DNA of 64,000 nucleotides. It comes from Blautia schinkii. GTDB taxonomy: Bacteria > Bacillota > Clostridia > Lachnospirales > Lachnospiraceae. This document shows positions 26,165 through 34,733 of this stretch, in pieces. The stretch is taken from NCBI RefSeq assembly GCF_013304825.1, contig NZ_JAAWUO010000016.1, forward strand, positions 1 to 64,000, written 5' to 3'. The translations under genes and the position numbers were made by a program. Position 1 is the stretch's first letter, and each line of letters starts with the position of its first letter. Below the pieces are notes generated by a model. It ran no database searches and had not been told where the DNA came from. It saw nothing but the letters and a program-made list of their open reading frames with translations.

Positions 26165-27573
26165 TGAAACAGCATCTTTACCGCAAATTGCTGATACTCT
26201 ATTTTGCCATCGGAGGAATCTGCTTTCTGCTGCTTTCCTCCGGAGGATCTTACCTTGTAGAAAAAAAGCTGGAAAAAACTACCGGTGCTTCTCTTTACCG
26301 CACAGCCAGCCATATCGCATCCCAGGAGGAGATCCGGCAGGCTGTAAAAAATCCGGACAATGATCAGATTTCCCTGGCTCTGAATTCTGCAGCTGCTTTT
26401 CAGAATGCAGACTTCTGGATCATGGATACAGATGGAACTGTTCTTATCAATACCAGTAAGAATACTTCTGATTCCGTTGAGATTACTGTTAAAAATTTCC
26501 GGCCTTCCGATTACAAAGATACCGATTATTCTTCCGGTACCTTTTATGGGGCATTTAAAGAAACGCATTTAAGCACTGTTGTCCCTGTCAAAGATACAGA
26601 TCAGATCATCGGATATCTTGCAATCCATTATCCAATGAAAAACCTCTACGAAAGCCGCAGCAATATCGTAGAGGTCATGATCGTAATCTTTATTGTTATT
26701 TATGCACTGTTTTTCAGCTTCCTGCTGGTCTATTTCTTCCGGGTACATAAACCTTTAAAGGAAATCCTGAAAGGTGCTCTGGAATTTGCCAACGGAAATC
26801 TTTCCTATACGATCCCTGTAGATTCTGAAGATGAGATGGGATATCTCTCCCACTCCCTCAACTACATGGCAGACAAGCTGAACAAAAACGGCGAGTACCA
26901 GAGACAGTTTATCTCTAATGTGTCCCACGATTTCCGTTCTCCGCTGACCTCCATCAAAGGTTACGTGGAAGCCATGCTGGATGGCACTATCCCGCCGGAA
27001 ATGCAGGAGCGTTATCTTAAAATTATCGCTTTTGAATCCACCCGCCTGGAGAAACTTACCAGAAGTCTTCTTACCTTAAATGAGCTGGATGTGAAAAAGC
27101 GAATGATGCACATGCGCCGCTTTGATATTAATGAAACCATCCGGACCACTGCTGCATCTTTTGAGGGCACCTGCTCAGAACGGAATATCCGGCTGGAACT
27201 TCCCCTTGCAGGAAAAGAACTCTTTGTCCGTGCGGATATGGAACAGATCCAGCAGGTACTGTACAATTTACTGGACAACGCCGTAAAATTCAGCAATGAT
27301 AATTCATCTATCACACTGGAAACCACTGTCAACCATGGAAAAGTTTTTGTCTCTGTAAAAGACCACGGAACCGGAATCCCCAAAGAGAGTCTTTCCAAAA
27401 TATGGGACCGCTTTTACAAAATCGATGCCTCCCGCGGAAAAGACCGCAAAGGAACCGGCCTTGGACTTGCAATTGTAAAAGAGATCATCAATGCACATAA
27501 GCAGAACATTAATGTGATCAGTACAGTAGGTGTTGGAACTGAATTTATCTTTACACTTGAAAAGGCCAAATAA
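26164..27573 (+). CDS. Membrane sensor histidine kinase
   Basis: A 469-residue kinase partner of the preceding regulator. One membrane helix lies at about 9-30 and a second at about 168-192, enclosing an extracytoplasmic sensor domain of about 135 residues. Then come a HAMP linker, the phospho-acceptor helix with SNVSHDFRSP (His255) and a HATPase domain with DNAVKFSNDN, GTGIP and GTGLGLAIVKEI. It overlaps the regulator gene by one base. A large bidirectional terminator follows. The sensed signal is unknown. Confidence 0.94.
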   Translation: MKQHLYRKLLILYFAIGGICFLLLSSGGSYLVEKKLEKTTGASLYRTASHIASQEEIRQAVKNPDNDQISLALNSAAAFQNADFWIMDTDGTVLINTSKNTSDSVEITVKNFRPSDYKDTDYSSGTFYGAFKETHLSTVVPVKDTDQIIGYLAIHYPMKNLYESRSNIVEVMIVIFIVIYALFFSFLLVYFFRVHKPLKEILKGALEFANGNLSYTIPVDSEDEMGYLSHSLNYMADKLNKNGEYQRQFISNVSHDFRSPLTSIKGYVEAMLDGTIPPEMQERYLKIIAFESTRLEKLTRSLLTLNELDVKKRMMHMRRFDINETIRTTAASFEGTCSERNIRLELPLAGKELFVRADMEQIQQVLYNLLDNAVKFSNDNSSITLETTVNHGKVFVSVKDHGTGIPKESLSKIWDRFYKIDASRGKDRKGTGLGLAIVKEIINAHKQNINVISTVGVGTEFIFTLEKAK

Positions 27574-27577
27574 GCAG

Positions 27578-27652
27578 AAAACCTCTGATTCAAATAACTG
27601 TAAAATATACTTTTTTACATTTTTACAGTTCATTCGAAACAGAGGTTTTTTG
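27578..27652. terminator. Large bidirectional terminator between kinase and trmL
   Basis: Nested arms AAACCTCTG..CAGAGGTTT and AACTGTAAAA..TTTTACAGTT are flanked by A-rich and T-rich runs. It serves the rightward kinase operon and the leftward trmL operon. Confidence 0.9.
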
Positions 27653-27701
27653 TTTCCCTGCACTCTATTATTTCTATAAGATTCTCACAAGTCCGCTTTA
27701 T

Positions 27702-28202
27702 CTACTTCCATTCATAATTCCGAAGATGACCTTCCAGATTCATATGTGCAAAATTATGCTGACGCAGTGCCTCGTAAAGCACAATAGCAACAGAATTACT
27801 TAAGTTCAATGATCGGATATCCCCGATCATCGGAATCCGCACACATGTCTCCTGATTATTCACCAGGATATTCTCCGGAATACCTGCACTTTCTTTTCCA
27901 AACATAATAAAGCAGTCATCCTCATACTGCACATCTGTATAAGTCTGGGGAGCTTTGGTTGTTGCGTAATAAATCTTCGCTCCCGGATTCTTTTTAAGAA
28001 AATCCTCATAATCCAGATATCTTGTCACATCCAGATGCTCCCAGTAATCCATACCTGCACGCTTGATAGCCTTCTCATTGAGCCGGAATCCAAGCGGCTC
28101 GATCAGGTGCAGCCTGGTTCCTGTTGCCACACAGGTTCTTCCGATATTTCCTGTATTCGCCGGTATCTCCGGCTCATGGAGTACAATGTTTAAAACTCCC
28201 AT
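27702..28202 (-). CDS. trmL: tRNA (cytidine/uridine-34-2'-O)-methyltransferase
   Basis: A 166-residue SPOUT-family methylase that modifies the ribose of the wobble base of certain leucine tRNAs. Typical features are the opening LNIVLHEPEIPANTGNIGRTC, the middle FGKESAGIP motif and the knotted C-terminal segment with IPMIGDIRSLNLSNSVAIVLYE, which binds S-adenosylmethionine. The length is normal. It lies directly after the AIR-synthase-like gene with no gap and is probably translated from the same transcript. Confidence 0.93.
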   Translation of the reverse strand: MGVLNIVLHEPEIPANTGNIGRTCVATGTRLHLIEPLGFRLNEKAIKRAGMDYWEHLDVTRYLDYEDFLKKNPGAKIYYATTKAPQTYTDVQYEDDCFIMFGKESAGIPENILVNNQETCVRIPMIGDIRSLNLSNSVAIVLYEALRQHNFAHMNLEGHLRNYEWK

Positions 28203-28811
28203 TTATTTTCCTCTTTTCTGCATAACATCATTTCCCGGCCGTTCCAGATATCTTGCATTTCCGCCACTGTAAAGAAGCCTGTCATTTCCGGAATTCGTCT
28301 GTCCGATCACAGCGGCCATGATTCCTTCTCTTCTCAGCTCCTGCACAAAAGCATCTCCGCCCTGGATTCCCAGAAGCACGCTTCCTCCTGACATAAGCTT
28401 ATAAGGATTCACATCAAATATCTCACAGATTTCTATGGTCTCCTGCCGGATCGGCACACTGCGAAGGTCCACTTCAAGTCCCACACCGGAAGCCTCTGCC
28501 ATCTTCCAGAGAGCAGCCAGAAAACCGCCCTCACCCATGAGATATCTGGCACTGGCTCCTGCTTTCGCTGCCATTTCCCAGACTTTATTGTTCTCTTCTT
28601 TCATTCCTGTGCCGTAAACTTCCGGAAGTCTTCTGGCATCCTCCAGAAACCGTTCTGCAAAAACCGCTCTCAGTCTGTTACGATTATTTTCCGTGATCCA
28701 CGCTGTTCCCTCTGCTGCCACAGGCCCTGCCACGATCAGCTCATCGCCGGGATTAAGCCTCCCATCAATTTCTGCCCGCAAAGCCTCTAGGGCTTTTTCC
28801 CCAAGTTTCAT
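28203..28811 (-). CDS. AIR synthase/HypE-like C-terminal domain protein
   Basis: A 202-residue protein resembling the C-terminal domain of the PurM/HypE/SelD superfamily, with RYLMGEGGFLAALWKMAEASGVG and a late block MAAVIGQTNSGNDR. The N-terminal half (GDELIVAGPVAAEGT) is a short remnant without the usual ATP-binding glycine-rich loop. Related proteins in clostridia are annotated as hydrogenase maturation factor-like. No hydrogenase or selenium genes lie nearby, so the function is open. AAGGATGG precedes the ATG. It is sandwiched between the 35-residue membrane protein gene and trmL. Confidence 0.65.
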   Translation of the reverse strand: MKLGEKALEALRAEIDGRLNPGDELIVAGPVAAEGTAWITENNRNRLRAVFAERFLEDARRLPEVYGTGMKEENNKVWEMAAKAGASARYLMGEGGFLAALWKMAEASGVGLEVDLRSVPIRQETIEICEIFDVNPYKLMSGGSVLLGIQGGDAFVQELRREGIMAAVIGQTNSGNDRLLYSGGNARYLERPGNDVMQKRGK

Positions 28812-28823
28812 AAATAACCATCC

Positions 28824-28931
28824 TTAGTAAATGATCAGCGAAAGTACAGTCGGAACTACCATTGCAAGTACCAGAATAACTGCGATGATCGCTGTGATCA
28901 CTTTTCTTTTTTTTGGATCAAACATTCCCAT
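28824..28931 (-). CDS. 35-residue single-pass membrane protein
   Basis: A very short gene. The protein starts MGMFDPKKRK, followed by a hydrophobic helix (VITAIIAVILVLAMVVPTVL) and ends SLIIY. It has a good ribosome site, GAGGTG ten bases before the ATG, inside the end of the radical SAM gene (14-bp overlap). It probably inserts with the basic N-terminus in the cytoplasm. Position suggests co-transcription with the radical SAM and AIR-synthase-like genes. The function is unknown; I treat it as real because of the ribosome site, the coherent hydrophobic segment and the coupling to the upstream gene. Confidence 0.65.
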   Translation of the reverse strand: MGMFDPKKRKVITAIIAVILVLAMVVPTVLSLIIY

Positions 28932-30603
28932 AATTTTTATTCACCTCGTCTGTGATATCTGTTAATCTCGCGTTGTTTGTCAGTGGATCTCTGTCTGTAT
29001 AATCAAAAAGCGTGATCTTTCCATCCCGGAATACTTCGATGTGTGCTGTTTTCGGAATCTTCTTCTCTTTGCGGTAAGCCCAGATCATACGCTCATATGG
29101 TTTCTGATCCGATGCAAAAGCTGGCCTGCTCTTCAGATTCTCTCTGAGATAAAGATCCAGAAGCATAACATCCGAAAGCTTCTCCAGAGGGATCTCACTG
29201 TGTTCTCCGGCAAATTCCATAAGGATCTCATAGCGTCTCATCCTGGAATGAGAGATCTCAGAATAACCTCTCTTCTCATAAAATCTGCCAAGTACCTCAT
29301 ACATCCGGAACGGATCTTCGAAATATCTTTCCAGAAATACAAGAGTATTTTTGAACTGACCACTATTATAATACACTTCCACCATACTTTCCACCATTTT
29401 CAGTCTTAAAATTTCGCCGTAAGTAAGCCACGCTGTAGAAAGCACCTCATATGGCTCCCTGTCTTTATAAAGAATTTTGTACTCTTCCGTCATCTCCATC
29501 ATATGGGAACCCTTGAGTACTTTCAGGAAGCCAAGCTGAAACTGTTCCGGATGCAGAGCATATACATCGCAGAAAGATTTATGAAAACTCTCATATCCCT
29601 CATAAGGAAGCCCTGCAATAAGATCCAGGTGCTGATGAATATTGCCAAAACTGTGAATCTGATCTACGATCCCTTTCAGTTTCTGAAAATCCATAGTCCT
29701 GCGAATGGCCCTGATCGTCTGCGGATTGGTAGACTGCACCCCGATTTCCAGCTGGATCAGTCCCGGACGCATGGTTTTCATCAGTGCAAGTTCTTCTTCC
29801 CGCAAAAGATCTGCTGAGATCTCAAAATGGAAATTGGTGACTCCATTATCATGTTCTGTGATATAACGCCAGATCGTCATTGCATGATCATGCTTGCAGT
29901 TAAATGTACGATCTACAAATTTCACCTGCGGGACCTTATTATCAATAAAAAACTGCAGCTCTTTTTTTACAATTTCAATATCACGGAATCGAAGTTTCTT
30001 ATCAATAGACGAAAGACAGTAACTGCAGGAAAAGGGGCAGCCTCTGCTGCTTTCATAATAAATGATCCTGTTTTTGAACTCTTTAAGATCCTGATATGCA
30101 AAAGGAACTTTACTGAGATCCATCAGTTCTCTCCATCCTGTGTGTACGATATCCGGGACTTTGTCCTCATTTCGGAAAGCCACTCCTCTGATTTCTTTCA
30201 GATTTTCCGGTTTTCCTTCTATATAATGGCCTGCCAGTTCCTGAAAAGTCTCTTCGCCTTCTCCGACCATTACACCAGAAAAAGCAGGATTACTTCTCAA
30301 AAACTTCTCCGCGTCATAAGACACCTCCGGACCTCCTGCCCAGAAATCTGCATCTGGAAGGATCTTCATCAGATCCGGAACCAGTTCTTTTACAAAAGAC
30401 ACATTCCAGATATAGCAGGAAAAGCAAATGACATCCGGCTGTTCCAGATAGATATCTTTCAGGATCTCATCCCTGATCTGATTGATCGTATATTCCTTGA
30501 TTACAACCTGCGGACTGTATTTACCAGAACAGGATTTTAAGTTGTACACCGCCAGATTGGAATGGATATATTTCGCATTGCATGCTGCAAGTAATATCTT
30601 CAA
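28918..30603 (-). CDS. B12-binding-domain radical SAM protein
   Basis: A radical S-adenosylmethionine enzyme of 561 residues with an N-terminal cobalamin-binding-type Rossmann domain (about 1-140, with PDVICFSCYIWN and WAGGPEVSYD), then the [4Fe-4S] motif CPFSCSYC, a TIM-barrel half and a DUF4080-type C-terminal region. Substrate and reaction are unknown; relatives include methylthio- and methyltransferases. I place the start at a TTG (30603), nine bases after GAGGAGAA, giving MKILLAACN; the frame stays open to an ATG at 30645 without a ribosome site. The small membrane-protein gene overlaps its end. Confidence 0.85.
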   Translation of the reverse strand: MKILLAACNAKYIHSNLAVYNLKSCSGKYSPQVVIKEYTINQIRDEILKDIYLEQPDVICFSCYIWNVSFVKELVPDLMKILPDADFWAGGPEVSYDAEKFLRSNPAFSGVMVGEGEETFQELAGHYIEGKPENLKEIRGVAFRNEDKVPDIVHTGWRELMDLSKVPFAYQDLKEFKNRIIYYESSRGCPFSCSYCLSSIDKKLRFRDIEIVKKELQFFIDNKVPQVKFVDRTFNCKHDHAMTIWRYITEHDNGVTNFHFEISADLLREEELALMKTMRPGLIQLEIGVQSTNPQTIRAIRRTMDFQKLKGIVDQIHSFGNIHQHLDLIAGLPYEGYESFHKSFCDVYALHPEQFQLGFLKVLKGSHMMEMTEEYKILYKDREPYEVLSTAWLTYGEILRLKMVESMVEVYYNSGQFKNTLVFLERYFEDPFRMYEVLGRFYEKRGYSEISHSRMRRYEILMEFAGEHSEIPLEKLSDVMLLDLYLRENLKSRPAFASDQKPYERMIWAYRKEKKIPKTAHIEVFRDGKITLFDYTDRDPLTNNARLTDITDEVNKNYGNV

Positions 30604-30869
30604 ATTTATGTTCTCCTCGTCTCTGCTGAAACATGCATCTGTCAAGCAGACAAGATCATCTGCATTCGGTTAAAATGGGCATGTTAAGCTTTTTTTCATT
30701 TTTACACTCTGATAGATTATACCGTTCCTGTTTCCATATGTAAATAGTTATGCCTCACATTACTATTGCGTTTCCTACCAAATCAGAGTAAAATCACAGT
30801 AATTGCCAACACCTCAATTCAGCATGGTACACAGCTGAAAATATCATTTCATAAGGAGAGTGCTATTTA

Positions 30870-31550
30870 ATGGACAGAAACAGTTGTCTGAATTATTTTC
30901 AGGCTTTTCCTTTCTGGGAACATATGACTGCTGAAGATCAGAATTTTCTTCTTGATAATATCCGGGAACTTCATTATCCTGCCGGTGCTGCCGTGCAGTC
31001 TGAGGAACGCCAGTGCCTGGGAACTCTTTTTCTCCTGAATGGAGTTCTCCGTGTTTATCTGCTTTCCGCTCAGGGAAAAGAGGCCACTCTGTACCGTTTA
31101 AGGGACAATGATATCTGTACCCTCTCTGCTTCCTGCATGCTTTCTGCCATTACTTTTGATGTTCAGATCGATGCAGAGACAGACTGTGACCTACTGCTCC
31201 TCCCGGCTGTGCCTTTTTCCAGACTGATAAAGAACAATATCTATCTGGAAAACTTCATCTACAAACTGACAACCGAACATTTTTCTGATGTGATATCCGG
31301 AATTGAACGAACTTTTTTTCTTACACTTCCTCAGCGCATTGCCGCATTTCTTCTGGATGAAGCTGCTGACACCGGATCTGATGAACTCAGTCTCACCCAG
31401 GAAGCAATTGCCCGGTCTATTGGAAGTGCAAGAGAGGCTGTCAGCCGCAGCCTGAAAAAAATGAACAAAGACGGCTCCATCCAGATCTCGCGGGGATCGA
31501 TCCGCATTCTGGATAAGAGCCGTCTCTATAAAATGATGAATACTTATTGA
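30870..31550 (+). CDS. Crp/Fnr-family transcription regulator
   Basis: A 226-residue regulator with an N-terminal cyclic-nucleotide-binding-type beta barrel (about 15-125) and a C-terminal winged helix-turn-helix with LTQEAIARSIGSAREAVSRSL. No Fnr-type cysteine cluster is seen at the N-terminus, so iron-sulfur oxygen sensing is unlikely; single cysteines in CTLSASCML could be redox-active, but that is speculation. AAGGAGAG precedes the ATG. The gene converges on trxA and ends 7 bp from it. Targets may include the neighbouring thioredoxin genes (inference). Confidence 0.88.
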   Translation: MDRNSCLNYFQAFPFWEHMTAEDQNFLLDNIRELHYPAGAAVQSEERQCLGTLFLLNGVLRVYLLSAQGKEATLYRLRDNDICTLSASCMLSAITFDVQIDAETDCDLLLLPAVPFSRLIKNNIYLENFIYKLTTEHFSDVISGIERTFFLTLPQRIAAFLLDEAADTGSDELSLTQEAIARSIGSAREAVSRSLKKMNKDGSIQISRGSIRILDKSRLYKMMNTY

Positions 31551-31557
31551 TCTTTCC

Positions 31558-31857
31558 TTACTGAAGTGCTGCCTCAAGTTCTGCTTTCGCTGTCAGTCCT
31601 ACATAACGTGCAGCCTCCTTGCCACCTTTAAATACCAGCAGTGTAGGAATACTCATAATCTTATACTGCTGTGCAAGGGACGGTTCTTTATCTACGTCTA
31701 CTTTACCAACTTCATATCCTGCTTCTGCAAGCTCCTCAATGATCGGTGCCTGACGTCTGCACGGTCCGCACCAGGTTGCCCAGAAATCTACCAGTACTGG
31801 TTTCTCTACATTTAATACCTCTGTCTCAAAATTGTCTGTTGTAAAAACTTTTGCCAT
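31558..31857 (-). CDS. trxA: Thioredoxin
   Basis: A 99-residue thioredoxin with the active site WCGPC (Cys30, Cys33), the cis-proline strand MSIPTLLVFKGG and a normal fold length. It reduces disulfides in cytoplasmic proteins. AAGGAGG precedes the ATG. It lies downstream of a flavin thioredoxin reductase-like gene on the same strand (about 105 bp apart), which is its probable electron donor. The residue after the active site is Arg-Arg instead of the common Arg/Lys-Met. Confidence 0.95.
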   Translation of the reverse strand: MAKVFTTDNFETEVLNVEKPVLVDFWATWCGPCRRQAPIIEELAEAGYEVGKVDVDKEPSLAQQYKIMSIPTLLVFKGGKEAARYVGLTAKAELEAALQ

Positions 31858-31962
31858 GATAAAATTCCTCCTTATGATTTAATCAGCCCACTGTGGGCTT
31901 TCTGTAACTGTTATAATTGTTATCATTTTCTGCGTTTCTTCCTTTTTTATACTGTCCCTTGC

Positions 31963-32880
31963 TTACGCCTGGGATTTCAAAAGCTTCCGCACATACTGAC
32001 AGGCGGAAAGTCCTGCCTGCGCTCCGTCATGTACAGCCTTGGCTACCTGAAGAAGTCCTCCTGTACAGTCTCCTGCTGCATACAGTCCCGGAACTGTTGT
32101 CTCCATCTCCTCATTCACACGGATGTTTCCCTTTTCGTTAAGCTCTGCTCCGATCTGACGGGCCATCTCTGAACTTCCTGCAGTCCCAAGTGCCACAAAA
32201 ACACCTTCTGCTGGTTCGAATGACGAAACTTCCTCTCCAGCTTCCTGCAGGCTCACATCACCTTTCAGGCGGATTCCGGAAACACGCTCATCTCCTTCGA
32301 TTGCCTGGATCTTCATAGTATTGACATCAATGGAATTCTCCCTTGAAAATTCCGGTTTCTTTCCATCTGTAAAGATCGTTACATGAGATGCTGTATGGGA
32401 AAGCTCTTCTGCTTCATGAAGAGCGAAATCACTGTTTCCCAGAACTGCCACTTCCTTATCGCGGTAAAAGAACGCATCGCATACTGCGCAGTAGCTGACG
32501 CCTTTTCCCTCAAATTCTTTTACACCTGGGATCTTTGCGGACGCTCTCTTGCTTCCTGTTGCAAGGATCACGCTACGAGCTTCAAAATCTCCTTCTGTTG
32601 TCTTCACTTCAAAAGTATCAAAACCACCCATTCCAACAACCTGGGCATCCAGGATACGAACGCCAAGCGCTCTGGCCTGGTCAAGACCTCTCTCAAAAAG
32701 GTCTTTTCCGGAAAGTGGTTTCTCCAGTCCGTAATAATTCTCGATCTTCTCTGCTTTTTCCAGAGAGCCGATTCCTGTATTTATGATCAATGGGTCCATG
32801 TTGCCTCTTGCTGCATAGAGAGCTGCTGAGATTCCTGCCGGACCTGCACCTACAATAATGATATTTTCCAATTCAGACAC
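31963..32880 (-). CDS. trxB: Thioredoxin reductase-like flavoprotein with atypical NAD(P)H site
   Basis: A 305-residue two-domain flavoprotein with the FAD loop GAGPAG (11-16), the redox pair CAVC (131 and 134) and the FAD-closing ATGS and AAGDC motifs. The second nucleotide-binding site departs from NADPH-dependent TrxB: GNSDFA (149-154) replaces the usual GGGxSA, and FTDGKKPEF replaces the HRRxxxR motif that binds the NADPH phosphate. Clostridial flavin reductases that take electrons from ferredoxin or have lost the NADPH site show similar changes (family knowledge), so ferredoxin may be the donor here. The start is a GTG (32880); a TTG at 32871 with AAGGTG before it is equally possible. 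It is probably the partner of the adjacent thioredoxin. Confidence 0.85.
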   Translation of the reverse strand: MSELENIIIVGAGPAGISAALYAARGNMDPLIINTGIGSLEKAEKIENYYGLEKPLSGKDLFERGLDQARALGVRILDAQVVGMGGFDTFEVKTTEGDFEARSVILATGSKRASAKIPGVKEFEGKGVSYCAVCDAFFYRDKEVAVLGNSDFALHEAEELSHTASHVTIFTDGKKPEFSRENSIDVNTMKIQAIEGDERVSGIRLKGDVSLQEAGEEVSSFEPAEGVFVALGTAGSSEMARQIGAELNEKGNIRVNEEMETTVPGLYAAGDCTGGLLQVAKAVHDGAQAGLSACQYVRKLLKSQA

Positions 32881-33163
32881 CTTCTTTCTTCTGCTTCGTT
32901 ATGATCTGCTTTATAATATACGCTCTGCATCTGCCTGTTTCTGTGATCAAGTCACTTTTTCTCACATGGATCATTATATCACATCTTTGAAAAAAATATC
33001 TATTTTGTTTTATACCCCACCTTCAAAATGCCCTGAAATCTTGCACCCACCATTCTTCTATGCTATTATTATAACAGTTTTGCTTATGCAGGATCATTAC
33101 ATTATGAATTCACTGTATTTCACTGTATTTTAAATAAATAACCAAAAAGGGAGATCTACTTAT

Positions 33164-34348
33164 ATGAGAAGTTTTGAATATTTTACCCCCACAAAAGTTA
33201 TCTTTGGAAAAGATACTCATCTTCAGATCGGCACACTTTTAAAAGACCAGCACTGTAAAAAAGTACTGATCCACTACGGTGGACACAGTGCTGTAAAATC
33301 TGGTCTGATCGATGAGATCAGATCAGTTCTGGATGAATCAGGCATTTCTTACGTCACCCTGGGCGGTGTCGTTCCCAATCCACGTCTCTCCAAGGTAAGG
33401 GAAGGCATTGAGCTTTGCAAAAAAGAAAACGTTGATTTTCTTCTTGCAGTAGGCGGTGGCAGCGTTATTGACTCCTGTAAAGCTATCGGCTATGGACTGG
33501 CTAACCCGGATACTGATGTGTGGAATTTTTTTCTCCGCACAGAAACACCGAAAGCCTGTCTGCCAGTAGGTGTCATTCTTACCATCGCAGCTTCCGGAAG
33601 TGAGATGAGCAATTCCTGCGTCATCACGAATGAAGAAGGCTGGCTGAAGCGAAGCACTGCACGCAATGATCTGTGCAGACCGCGTTTTGCCATTTTGAAT
33701 CCGCGCCTTACATATACACTTCCTCAGTATCAGACTGAAAGCGGCTGTGTGGATATTCTGATGCACACCATGGAACGGTATTTCGTAAATATTGAGACAA
33801 TGGAGATCACCGACAGTATCAGCGAATCTCTCATGCAGACAGTGATCTATAATGCCCGCATCCTGATGAAGGAGCCGGATAATTACACTGCAAGAGCTGA
33901 AATTATGTGGGCCGGGAGCCTTTCCCACAATGGACTTACCGGTTGCGGAACAGGTGGCGGTGATTGGGCCTGCCATCAGCTGGAGCATGAACTTGGAGGA
34001 GCTTACGATGTAGCACACGGTGCCGGACTTGCTGCACTGTGGGGAAGCTGGGCTCGTTATGTTTATGATGCAAATCCGGAACGTTTTGCACAGTTTGCTA
34101 CGAATGTATTCGAGATTCCGTGCAGTCTTGATTTCAGTAAAACTGCTCTTGCAGGTATTGAGGCAATGGAAGATTTCTTCCGTTCTATCAATATGCCGAC
34201 CAGCCTGCATGAACTTGGTCTTGACCTTACAGAAAAAGGAATCCACGATCTGGCATTCAAATGCAGCTTTGAAGATACCCGTACCATCGGCATATTCAGG
34301 CAGTTAAATATGAAAGATATAGAAAAGATCTATCTGGCTGCCAGATAA
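33164..34348 (+). CDS. Iron-containing alcohol dehydrogenase
   Basis: A 394-residue group III alcohol dehydrogenase (butanol dehydrogenase-like). The NAD(P) loop GGGSVIDSCKAIG lies near residues 97-109, and the metal ligands include the ACHQLEHELGG block and a later VAHGAGLA histidine. Such enzymes reduce aldehydes to alcohols to regenerate NAD(P)+ in fermentation. A GGGAGAT site precedes the ATG. The gene stands alone between the thioredoxin reductase gene and a tRNA and has its own terminator. The exact substrate cannot be read from the sequence. Confidence 0.92.
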   Translation: MRSFEYFTPTKVIFGKDTHLQIGTLLKDQHCKKVLIHYGGHSAVKSGLIDEIRSVLDESGISYVTLGGVVPNPRLSKVREGIELCKKENVDFLLAVGGGSVIDSCKAIGYGLANPDTDVWNFFLRTETPKACLPVGVILTIAASGSEMSNSCVITNEEGWLKRSTARNDLCRPRFAILNPRLTYTLPQYQTESGCVDILMHTMERYFVNIETMEITDSISESLMQTVIYNARILMKEPDNYTARAEIMWAGSLSHNGLTGCGTGGGDWACHQLEHELGGAYDVAHGAGLAALWGSWARYVYDANPERFAQFATNVFEIPCSLDFSKTALAGIEAMEDFFRSINMPTSLHELGLDLTEKGIHDLAFKCSFEDTRTIGIFRQLNMKDIEKIYLAAR

Positions 34349-34420
34349 CTGATCTCCTGTTTTCCAGATCAGATAGATATTGGCAACCTGCAGGGAGCTT
34401 CCCTTATTCAATTAACTATT

Positions 34421-34477
34421 GCAGATGTTTTTTGAAAAATCCGATTTTTATAAAAATATCTGCATTTTTATTTTTTC
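34421..34477 (+). terminator. Terminator of the alcohol dehydrogenase gene
   Basis: GCAGAT..TTTTT pairs with AAAAA..ATCTGC and is followed by a T-rich run. It lies immediately before the tRNA-Phe promoter. Confidence 0.8.
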
Positions 34478-34478
34478 C

Positions 34479-34507
34479 TTGCAATTTGTACATAAATGTG
34501 TTAAAGT
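34479..34507 (+). promoter_or_regulatory. Promoter of tRNA-Phe
   Basis: TTGCAA, a 17-bp spacer and TAAAGT end 23 bp before the mature tRNA. Confidence 0.75.
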
Positions 34508-34530
34508 AACAAAGTACTCGAAAGAGAAAT

Positions 34531-34603
<73 letters not shown>

Positions 34604-34660
34604 TTATTTTTTTATCCGTAAAAAGGATTTCCATGTGCAAGATCCTTTTCCAATTACAAA

Positions 34661-34710
34661 AACTCTGGCAGCAGATGGATATGTATGTATCTTCTGCTGC
34701 CAGAGTTTTT
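34661..34710. terminator. Bidirectional terminator between tRNA-Phe and the 3D-domain gene
   Basis: A 15-bp perfect stem beginning AACTCTGGCAGCAGA is flanked by A- and T-runs on both sides. It serves the tRNA and the convergent cell-wall gene. A smaller hairpin AAAGGAT/GATCCTTT precedes it. Confidence 0.93.
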
Positions 34711-34733
34711 ATTTTCGGCCCTCTTTTTTTCTT

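Noticed and set aside
33109-33133. Tandem CACTGTATTT repeat upstream of the alcohol dehydrogenase gene
   Set aside because: Only two short copies. It may affect spacing of a promoter, but no more can be said.
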